A stretch of DNA of 5,002 nucleotides from Sulfurimonas sp. (GTDB taxonomy: Bacteria; Campylobacterota; Campylobacteria; Campylobacterales; Sulfurimonadaceae), in assembly GCA_026987995.1 (NCBI GenBank), contig JALSMC010000017.1, positions 1-5,002 of the forward strand, written 5' to 3'. The translations under genes were made by a program, and so were the position numbers. Shown in pieces: positions 1 to 5,002 of this stretch (position 1 is the stretch's first letter; each line of letters begins with the position of its first letter). The notes under the pieces were generated by a model that was given only the letters and a program-made list of their open reading frames with translations, had not been told where the DNA came from and searched no databases.

Positions 1-1
1 T

Positions 2-460
2 ATTGGTTCGCTTGAGTTTATACAAAACTTTGATAAAATTGTTAAAATATTTAAGAGAAAAGAGTACAGCTATCTTCTTCTCATAGACAAATCTCTGCTT
101 AATGTTGCAAAATATCTCAAAGAGGCTCCAGAGGTTGGACCTTATATTCTTTCTTCAAGAATATTTGATATGAAATTCTTAAAAGCATCTCAAGAGATAG
201 ATTTTCAAGCTTTAAAAAAAGATGGCTATTTTATGTCAGATAAATATTTTTATGCATATGAAGATATAAAAGACACTAAAGGTAGTACTGCAGGTATCCA
301 TCTATTAGCTATGCCTGCTCAGAGAGTCCATAAAGAACTCAATGCAGCTAAAAGTGAAGTTATTAACATGGTAGCAATGCAAACACTTTTTATATTTTTA
401 ATACTAGGTGTTCTTGCTCTTTTATACCTCTTAATCTCGTCTGCTCGTAATTCTAAATAA
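2..460 (+). CDS. Cache-like extracytoplasmic sensor protein, C-terminal part (5' end outside window)
   Basis: The reading frame is open from the left edge, so the 152 visible residues are the C-terminal part of a longer protein. The visible start resembles the membrane-distal part of double-Cache sensors of Campylobacterota: a GSLEFIQNFDKI stretch (residues 1-12), then a hydrophobic strand SYLLLID at about 24-30. Such domains bind small ligands in the periplasm and usually feed a kinase, cyclase or chemoreceptor module. Here a single strong transmembrane helix (about residues 124-146) follows, and the protein stops only six residues later (SARNSK), so no cytoplasmic output domain exists at this end. 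An N-terminal membrane anchor or signal is expected upstream but cannot be seen. The first internal Met (position 170) would cut the domain in half and is not the start. The Cache assignment is by pattern recognition; the ligand is unknown. It may act through a separate partner protein. Confidence 0.6.
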   Translation: MGSLEFIQNFDKIVKIFKRKEYSYLLLIDKSLLNVAKYLKEAPEVGPYILSSRIFDMKFLKASQEIDFQALKKDGYFMSDKYFYAYEDIKDTKGSTAGIHLLAMPAQRVHKELNAAKSEVINMVAMQTLFIFLILGVLALLYLLISSARNSK

Positions 461-473
461 GGGATTAAAGAAG

Positions 474-498
474 TTTATAATATAATCGCATATATAAT
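474..498 (+). promoter_or_regulatory. Candidate pyrG promoter region with three TATAAT hexamers
   Basis: Perfect TATAAT hexamers lie at 476-481, 481-486 (sharing one T) and 493-498, all upstream of the pyrG ribosome binding site. No TTGACA-like -35 box is found at normal spacing. That fits the vegetative promoters described for Campylobacter relatives, which rely on the -10 box and an AT-rich upstream tract. Use of 481-486 would start the transcript near 492-495 and give a leader of about 30 bases. No hairpin terminator separates this from the sensor gene, so read-through from upstream is also possible. The region is AT-rich, so some of the hexamers could be chance. Confidence 0.5.
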
Positions 499-524
499 TT
501 AAAAATATTTATGGAGATTTTTAT

Positions 525-2144
525 ATGACAAAATACATCTTTGTTACTGGTGGCGTTTTAAGTTCCCTTGGGAAAGGGATAACTGCGGCGAGTGTTGGAA
601 CACTTCTAAAGCACTCTGGTTTTGATGTAGGTATGCTCAAAATCGATCCATACATCAATGTTGACCCTGGAACTATGTCACCTCTTGAACATGGTGAAGT
701 TTTTGTAACCAAAGATGGTGCTGAAACTGACCTTGACATCGGTAACTATGAGCGTTTTTTAGATGCTTCATTTTTAAAGTCTGCTAACTTTACAACAGGT
801 CAAGTTTACTCTTCTGTAATTGAAAGAGAGCGTGCTGGTGGTTACTTAGGACAGACTATACAAGTTATTCCCCACATCGTAGGTGAAATTGTACACCGTA
901 TAAAAGAAGCGGGTGAAGGGCATGACATCTTAGTTGTGGAGCTTGGTGGAACTGTTGGTGACATCGAAGGTCTTCCTTTTATGGAAGCTATTCGCCAGAT
1001 GAAACATGATGATGAAGTTGAGGGGACTTACTTTATACATGTGACTCTCATTCCATTCATTAAAGCGGCTGGTGAGTTAAAGTCTAAACCAACACAACAC
1101 TCAGTTCAAGAACTTCGCCGTATTGGTATCACTCCTCAGATGATTATCGCTAGAAGCGAGAACTCTCTTCCTAAAACTTTCAAGAAAAAACTTGCTATGA
1201 GTTGTGATGTAAGTCAAGACTGCGTTATAGAAGCACTTGATGCGAAATCTATCTACAGTATTCCTGTAACATTTTTAAGTCAAAATATCTTAAAGCCTAT
1301 CGCTAAAGAGTTAGGGCTTGGTGAGCTTAACCCTGACATGGAAAAATGGGATACACTTGTTAAACGCATAGTGCAACCTCAGAAGAAAACAGTTGTTGGA
1401 TTTGTTGGAAAGTACCTTGAACTCAAAGAGGCTTATAAGTCACTTACTGAGTCACTTATCCACTGTGGTGCACATTTAGATACTCGTGTTGAAATCGAGT
1501 GGGTCGATAGTGAAGAGATAGAAGAAAAAGGGGCTGAGGCTCTTTTAGCTGACTGCGACTCTGTACTTGTTGCAGGTGGTTTTGGCTCTCGTGGTGTTGA
1601 GGGTAAAATACTCGCTATCGAGTATGCTCGTGTGAACAAAGTACCTTATCTTGGTATCTGTCTTGGAATGCAACTCACTCTTGTTGAATATGCTAGAAAT
1701 GTCCTTGGTTTAGAGGGTGCAAATTCTATCGAGTTTGATGAAAACACACCACATCCGATGGTTTATCTTATAGATAATTTCTTAGACCAAAGTGGTGGTA
1801 TGCAACTACGAACACACGAATCCCCTATGGGAGGAACTATGCGTTTAGGTGAGTACCCTTGTGATACTAAAGCTGGTTCTCTTCTTCGCACTGCTTACAA
1901 TGGTCAAAAAACAATACTTGAACGCCATCGCCACCGATATGAAGCAAATCCTGCTTACCGCGAGCAACTAGAAAAAGCTGGAATGATAGTAACAGGTGAG
2001 TCAAATGGTTTAATAGAAACGGTAGAGATAGAGGGTCATCCTTGGTTCTTAGGTGTACAGTTTCACCCAGAGTTCACATCGCGCCTACAGACTCCAAACG
2101 CAGCTATCCTCGCATTTGTAGAAGCTTCTTTAAACGCAGACTAA
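525..2144 (+). CDS. pyrG: CTP synthase (glutamine-hydrolysing)
   Basis: PyrG makes CTP from UTP, ATP and glutamine, the last step of de novo pyrimidine nucleotide synthesis, in the cytosol. The protein is 539 residues, full length for the family (E. coli 545). The N-terminal amidoligase domain (about 1-265) starts with the P-loop [10 protein letters not shown] (9-18), followed by [20 protein letters not shown] (41-60). D71 and E139 match the Mg-binding acidic residues of the E. coli enzyme. The C-terminal class I glutamine amidotransferase domain (about 288-539) has the oxyanion loop GGFGSRG (351-357), nucleophile C379 in [15 protein letters not shown] (436-442), and H514/E516 in VQFHPEF completing the triad. 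The ATG at 525 is preceded by GGAG (513-516) at eight bases spacing and begins the conserved [10 protein letters not shown]. The gene stands alone: a terminator follows, and the next gene is convergent. No frameshift or missing residue is seen. Confidence 0.98.
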   Translation: MTKYIFVTGGVLSSLGKGITAASVGTLLKHSGFDVGMLKIDPYINVDPGTMSPLEHGEVFVTKDGAETDLDIGNYERFLDASFLKSANFTTGQVYSSVIERERAGGYLGQTIQVIPHIVGEIVHRIKEAGEGHDILVVELGGTVGDIEGLPFMEAIRQMKHDDEVEGTYFIHVTLIPFIKAAGELKSKPTQHSVQELRRIGITPQMIIARSENSLPKTFKKKLAMSCDVSQDCVIEALDAKSIYSIPVTFLSQNILKPIAKELGLGELNPDMEKWDTLVKRIVQPQKKTVVGFVGKYLELKEAYKSLTESLIHCGAHLDTRVEIEWVDSEEIEEKGAEALLADCDSVLVAGGFGSRGVEGKILAIEYARVNKVPYLGICLGMQLTLVEYARNVLGLEGANSIEFDENTPHPMVYLIDNFLDQSGGMQLRTHESPMGGTMRLGEYPCDTKAGSLLRTAYNGQKTILERHRHRYEANPAYREQLEKAGMIVTGESNGLIETVEIEGHPWFLGVQFHPEFTSRLQTPNAAILAFVEASLNAD

Positions 2145-2150
2145 ATCCAT

Positions 2151-2174
2151 ATGCCCTTATATATAGGGCATTTT
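2151..2174 (+). terminator. Rho-independent terminator of pyrG
   Basis: A perfect 7-bp stem ATGCCCT (2151-2157) / AGGGCAT (2165-2171), with a TATATAT loop, is followed by a short T run (2171-2174). It begins seven bases after the pyrG stop codon. Read on the minus strand, the hairpin is followed by ATGGATTTAG rather than a T tract, so it should be a poor terminator for the convergent gene at 2185-2706. Confidence 0.8.
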
Positions 2175-2184
2175 GTACTATTAA

Positions 2185-2706
2185 TTATAAATTTTCTTCT
2201 ATAAGCTTAAAAGATTTTTCTATATCATTTTCACTCATAGGACCAGATTTAGAAAAAATCATTTCGCCCCTTTTGTTAAAAATTATAATATTTGAAGCAT
2301 CATCCTCAAGCTCCCACTCATTTACAAGTACACTTTTTTTATCTTTTACATAGATAGTATCAGGGAACTCTTCTTGTTTTGAGGCTAGTATCTTTTCTAT
2401 AATGAAGTTGGGTTTCCAAGTTGCAGCAAGGTTTATGATGGCGATGCGTTGAAAGTGAAGATCTTTGTCTGTTTTGAACTTTTTAAGTGCTTGTGCATAG
2501 TGTTCGTTGTCATCTTTTTTATCAGGATCAACATAGAACATTACAAATACATTCTCTTTAACACTTGTTGAATCCCATGCTGTGTTACCTTCAACTAAAG
2601 AACCATTCTCTCCATCTAAAACTATTGGTGTTGGAACTTCACCAAGTGTTAAGGCACTCAAGTTGAGTGTAAGAAGTATGGCTAATGCTGCTGTTTTGAT
2701 TTTCAT
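2185..2706 (-). CDS. YtfJ-family periplasmic thioredoxin-fold protein without cysteines
   Basis: The 173-residue product has a signal peptide: MKIK followed by a hydrophobic stretch (about 5-21), with likely cleavage after TLG (20-22). It should therefore be periplasmic. The rest resembles E. coli YtfJ and its relatives: a strand VFVMFYVD (53-60), RIAIINLAATWKPNFIIEKI (87-106) and, most tellingly, WELEDDASNIIIFNKRGEMI (131-150) followed by FSKSGPMSENDIE. This matches the YtfJ pattern WQLDEESSAVVVLDKDGRV. The family has a thioredoxin-like fold, but this protein has no cysteine at all, so it cannot act as a dithiol oxidoreductase. Its role is unknown. The start at 2706 is supported by AAGGA (complement of 2713-2717) and by the signal peptide. 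It runs convergent to pyrG and lies 83 bases downstream of the permease gene, with its own candidate promoter. Family assignment is by remembered sequence patterns. Confidence 0.8.
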   Translation of the reverse strand: MKIKTAALAILLTLNLSALTLGEVPTPIVLDGENGSLVEGNTAWDSTSVKENVFVMFYVDPDKKDDNEHYAQALKKFKTDKDLHFQRIAIINLAATWKPNFIIEKILASKQEEFPDTIYVKDKKSVLVNEWELEDDASNIIIFNKRGEMIFSKSGPMSENDIEKSFKLIEENL

Positions 2707-2733
2707 TTATTTTCCTTATGAATTGTTGTGCTT

Positions 2734-2739
2734 AGTATA
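2734..2739 (-). promoter_or_regulatory. Candidate -10 box for the ytfJ-like gene
   Basis: On the minus strand this reads TATACT, one mismatch from TATAAT, and lies 28 bases before the start codon. Transcription would start near 2725-2728, leaving a short leader containing the AAGGA ribosome binding site. There is no good -35 box at 17 bases. The expected position is occupied by the TTAAG direct repeat, suggesting either activator dependence or a -10-only promoter. Confidence 0.4.
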
Positions 2740-2750
2740 TAAGATTAGTA

Positions 2751-2766
2751 TTAAGAGAATGTTAAG
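2751..2766. promoter_or_regulatory. TTAAG direct repeat, possible response-regulator box
   Basis: TTAAG occurs at 2751-2755 and again at 2762-2766, start to start 11 bases, about one helical turn. On the minus strand it reads CTTAACATTCTCTTAA and sits 12-32 bases upstream of the candidate TATACT box. Tandem half-sites spaced 10-11 bases over the -35 region are typical of OmpR/PhoB-type activators. The half-site is short and AT-rich, so chance is a real alternative. Confidence 0.3.
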
Positions 2767-2789
2767 TGCCCAAACATCATAGTAATAGG

Positions 2790-4079
2790 CTAATACCTTT
2801 TTCCAAAAAAGTGCCCTCTTATTAATCTTCCATAAAAAAGTTCAAAAAGGTAAGAAATAATTATAAAAGCTAAAAATATCCAAATGGCTTTTGGATTTGA
2901 TTGGTAAGTATAAAAAAGAAGTATACCAAGAGCACTTAAACTTAAAAGTGATGCGATGAGTGTTATCATTGTATTTGCCCTTATATCTCTACGAAGTTTA
3001 AACGCCGCAACATTTACCACAAAAAATATAAGTAAAAAACTAGCACTTCCAATGATAGCGATGGCGTTTAAGTCTATACTATTAGCTAAAATAAGGCTAA
3101 ACCCAAGAGTAAAAACAACACCCATAAAGGGGATGTCGTGTTTAGAATGTGTGAGAATTTTTGGAAGTTCTCCCTCCACTGCTAAAATATAACTGAGTCT
3201 AGAGTTTCCATAAATAGTAGCATTTATAGCTGAAAATGTTGCTAAGAGTGCGGCAATAGCGACAATAGTAAAACCAATCTGCCCAAGAGCAGGTTTAGCA
3301 GCGATGGCGAGAGCATAATCTTTTGCTTCTAAGAGTTGTGCCTCTGGGACTGTTCCCACGCTGATGATGGCTATGAGGACATACAGAAGTATGACAAATA
3401 TCACCGAACCATAAAAGGCACGAGGAAGGTTTTTCTCGGGCTCTTTTATCTCCATGGAGGCATTAGCAATAAGCTCAAAACCCTCATAAGCTACAAAAAT
3501 TATCATCCCTGCCACAACGATAGAAAAAGGAGATTCCCATTCACTCATTGCAAATCTATCAACATCCACATAAGAGGCTCCAGAGACTATAATAAGCACA
3601 AGTAAAAGTACTTTGATGACGACAATGAATGTCTCTGATTTACTTACAAAGGAGGCACTTACAAGGTTTATGAGTGCTGGTAAGATTATGGCTATTGAGA
3701 TGAGAGCATGATGCAGTAGCGAGGACTTTTGTGAAAAAAATGTCTCCCCATAAGAGGCAAATGCCACGGCATAAAGAGAGATAGTCACAAGATAACTCAG
3801 CCAGAGCATAAGGTTGACACTTCCAGAGAGGAGGTTCTCTCCAAACGCCATATCCACAAAATGGACAGTTCCCCCGCTATTTTGGTAACTTACAGAGAGT
3901 TTGGCATAAGAGTAAGAAGTAAAAAGTGCCACAATTCCCGCTATCATAAACGCCATAACAGTAGCTCCATGTGCAAGCGATACAGCCTCACCTAAAACGG
4001 CAAATATCCCCCCACCAACCATACCACCAACACCAATGGAAATAGCTCCTAAAAGCCCTATGGATCTCTGCTTACTCAT
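2790..4079 (-). CDS. APC-superfamily amino acid permease, ApcT-like
   Basis: This 429-residue inner-membrane protein has about 12 hydrophobic segments and is full length for the family. It closely recalls the Methanocaldococcus jannaschii proton-coupled transporter ApcT. The unwound part of TM1 is VGGMVGGGIFAVLGEA (17-32). Other matching blocks are LWLSYLVTISLYAVAFASY (92-110), the TM6 and following loop YEGFELIANASMEIKEPEKNLPRA (198-221), and ALAIAAKPALGQIGF (256-270) then SAINATIYGNSRLSYILAVEGELPK (283-307). K156, in FIVVIKVLLL of TM5, aligns with ApcT K158, the lysine that replaces the second sodium ion of sodium-coupled relatives. This suggests sodium-independent, proton-linked uptake; the substrate cannot be told. 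The ATG at 4079 has AGGGA (complement of 4087-4091) inside the end of the upstream gene and begins two bases after that gene's stop, so translation is probably coupled. No terminator is evident after the stop. Confidence 0.92.
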   Translation of the reverse strand: MSKQRSIGLLGAISIGVGGMVGGGIFAVLGEAVSLAHGATVMAFMIAGIVALFTSYSYAKLSVSYQNSGGTVHFVDMAFGENLLSGSVNLMLWLSYLVTISLYAVAFASYGETFFSQKSSLLHHALISIAIILPALINLVSASFVSKSETFIVVIKVLLLVLIIVSGASYVDVDRFAMSEWESPFSIVVAGMIIFVAYEGFELIANASMEIKEPEKNLPRAFYGSVIFVILLYVLIAIISVGTVPEAQLLEAKDYALAIAAKPALGQIGFTIVAIAALLATFSAINATIYGNSRLSYILAVEGELPKILTHSKHDIPFMGVVFTLGFSLILANSIDLNAIAIIGSASFLLIFFVVNVAAFKLRRDIRANTMITLIASLLSLSALGILLFYTYQSNPKAIWIFLAFIIISYLFELFYGRLIRGHFFGKRY

Positions 4080-4081
4080 AC

Positions 4082-4360
4082 TTAAGTCCCTAGTGTTTGA
4101 GAAATTTTATAGAGATACTCATGCATATCAAAGTAGCCTATCATCATCTCAAAAAACATTCTCCAGCATAATTCTACGCAAACAAAGAGTGCAATAAAAG
4201 CTACTTTTTCTCCTCTTGCATTTTTTAATTTGAAAAATTTAGCAAGAAGAGTTTTTCCATACTTCCAAAGAAGCCATGGAAGTGTAAATGCCCCAACATA
4301 GTAGAAAAATATTAGAATATCTTGGGTTATAAAGGTGTTAAATTTTAAAAAGTCCAGCAT
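4082..4360 (-). CDS. Small two-helix membrane protein, DUF4282-like
   Basis: The 92-residue product has two predicted membrane helices, about 14-33 (DILIFFYYVGAFTLPWLLW) and 53-74 (VAFIALFVCVELCWRMFFEMMI). They are joined by a basic stretch (KYGKTLLAKFFKLKNARGEK) that should face the cytoplasm, putting both ends outside. The opening FLKFNTFIT, the second helix carrying R67 and E71, and the ending GYFDMHEYLYKI follow the pattern I remember for DUF4282 proteins (F.kFiT... R..lE..i..f.i.e.l). The function of that family is unknown, and this match is unverified. The ATG at 4360 lies 12 bases after the stop of the ABC ATPase gene, with only a short GGA (complement of 4369-4371) as ribosome binding site, and the stop is two bases before the permease start. 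This tight packing supports a real gene in an operon; a role as an accessory subunit to either transporter is inference. Confidence 0.7.
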   Translation of the reverse strand: MLDFLKFNTFITQDILIFFYYVGAFTLPWLLWKYGKTLLAKFFKLKNARGEKVAFIALFVCVELCWRMFFEMMIGYFDMHEYLYKISQTLGT

Positions 4361-4372
4361 ATTTTATATCCA

Positions 4373-5002
4373 TTATAATTTATCAGGTTCTAATGACACA
4401 ACTCTTTTATGCTCTATCTTCAAAATCCTATCACATAGAGGGAGCATTGCTTCATCGTGTGTTACCATGATTATAGCAACATTTTTCTCTAATGCTATTT
4501 TTTTGAGCATATCTACTACACTTACCGAGCGTTCGCTGTCGAGTGCGGCGGTTGGTTCATCGGCTAGAATGATTTCGGGGTCATTGGCTAAGGCTCTTGC
4601 TATGGCAACTCTCTGGTTCTGACCTCCTGAGAGTTCAGAGGGCATTGAGTTTGCCTTATCGGCTATGCCAAAATACTCTAAAAGTTCCATCGCTTTTTTC
4701 TCTGACTCCTCTTGTGTGGCTCCATTTACCTGAGAAACTAGAGTAACATTTTCTATAACATTTAAAAAAGGTATGAGATAGTGTGATTGGAAGATAAATC
4801 CTATCTTCTCACGGCGTATTTTTCGTGTCTCTTTTGTGAGCCATCCATTTTCATACACCTTCTCATCACCTAACCAAATAGTACCACTTGTCGGCTCTTG
4901 CACACAGCCTATCATCATAAGAAGTGTCGTTTTTCCTGCACCACTTGGAGCTATGAGTGCTACTAACTCTCCCTTATGCACTTGAAAGTCAGCACCCTCT
5001 AT
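4373..5002 (-). CDS. ABC transporter ATP-binding protein, MacB/LolD/DevA type (N-terminus outside window)
   Basis: This is the nucleotide-binding subunit of an ABC transporter; 209 residues are visible and the frame stays open to the right edge. Numbering from that edge: Walker A APSGAGKT (18-25), Q-loop Q72 in FIFQSHYLIP, signature LSGGQ (124-128), Walker B IILADEP (144-150), D-loop AALD (152-155) and H-loop H182 in MVTHD. All are intact. The IGFIFQ.H.LIPFLNVIENV block and MMIGCVQEPTSG after Walker A are typical of ATPases that work with FtsX-like permeases (MacB, LolD, DevA), which move lipoproteins, glycolipids, peptides or drugs across or out of the envelope rather than import solutes. 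A GTG at 4981 is not the start: the upstream residues IEGADFQ continue the usual strand before KGELVALIAPSG. About 20-25 residues should be missing. The permease, and perhaps a HlyD-like adaptor, are expected beyond the right edge. Confidence 0.93.
   Translation of the reverse strand: MEGADFQVHKGELVALIAPSGAGKTTLLMMIGCVQEPTSGTIWLGDEKVYENGWLTKETRKIRREKIGFIFQSHYLIPFLNVIENVTLVSQVNGATQEESEKKAMELLEYFGIADKANSMPSELSGGQNQRVAIARALANDPEIILADEPTAALDSERSVSVVDMLKKIALEKNVAIIMVTHDEAMLPLCDRILKIEHKRVVSLEPDKL

Noticed and set aside
170..460. A complete small gene starting at ATG 170
   Set aside because: The frame is open from position 2 and the upstream residues carry the recognisable Cache-like part; no ribosome binding site precedes 170.
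2042..2353. Plus-strand reading frame of about 100 codons past the end of pyrG
   Set aside because: It overlaps the pyrG 3' end in another frame, runs through the terminator hairpin and then antisense to the ytfJ-like gene; its product has no recognisable features.
2782..2796. Imperfect palindrome GTAATAGGCTAATAC over the permease stop codon
   Set aside because: It has short arms with a mismatch, is AT-rich, and has no T tract in the transcribed direction, so it supports neither a terminator nor a clear operator.
2956..3605. Plus-strand reading frames opposite the permease
   Set aside because: Both (2956-3192 and 3336-3605) lie wholly antisense to the continuous 429-residue permease and show no domain or ribosome binding site.
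4335..4622. Plus-strand reading frame opposite the ABC ATPase and DUF4282-like genes
   Set aside because: It is antisense to the strongly conserved ATPase motifs, and its translation has no family resemblance.
4979..4981. GTG as the start codon of the ABC ATPase
   Set aside because: The frame stays open to the window edge, and the residues before the GTG continue the usual strand preceding KGELVALIAPSG, so the gene is partial rather than starting here.

Overview
The window looks like ordinary chromosomal DNA from a low-GC Campylobacterota bacterium, most like the Sulfurimonas/Sulfurovum-type marine lineages. This placement is an inference from the AT-rich intergenic DNA, TATAAT-type -10 boxes without clear -35 boxes, the style of the Cache sensor, and the gene content. 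No rRNA or other phylogenetic marker is present to prove it.

Left part, plus strand. The window opens inside a gene (2-460) for the C-terminal half of a Cache-like extracytoplasmic sensor. It ends just after its last membrane helix and has no visible output domain. A short AT-rich gap with three TATAAT hexamers follows, then a complete pyrG (525-2144, CTP synthase) with all catalytic residues, closed by a compact hairpin terminator at 2151-2174.

Right part, minus strand, converging on pyrG. From right to left in transcription order: the ATPase of a MacB/LolD/DevA-type ABC transporter (4373-5002, N-terminus beyond the right edge); a small two-helix membrane protein resembling DUF4282 (4082-4360); an APC-superfamily amino acid permease closely resembling archaeal ApcT (2790-4079); and a secreted YtfJ-family thioredoxin-fold protein without cysteines (2185-2706). 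The first three are separated by only 12 and 2 bases and look like one operon. The YtfJ-like gene has its own candidate promoter in an 83-base gap, with a TTAAG direct repeat at 11-base spacing where a response regulator could bind.

The functions fit together only loosely: nucleotide synthesis on one strand, envelope and transport functions on the other. No mobile element, CRISPR array, RNA gene or phage-like gene was seen, and no intergenic stretch exceeds about 85 bases. I found no convincing undescribed system. The points most worth a second look are the output-less Cache sensor, the ABC-ATPase/DUF4282-like/permease operon, and the repeat box upstream of the ytfJ-like gene.
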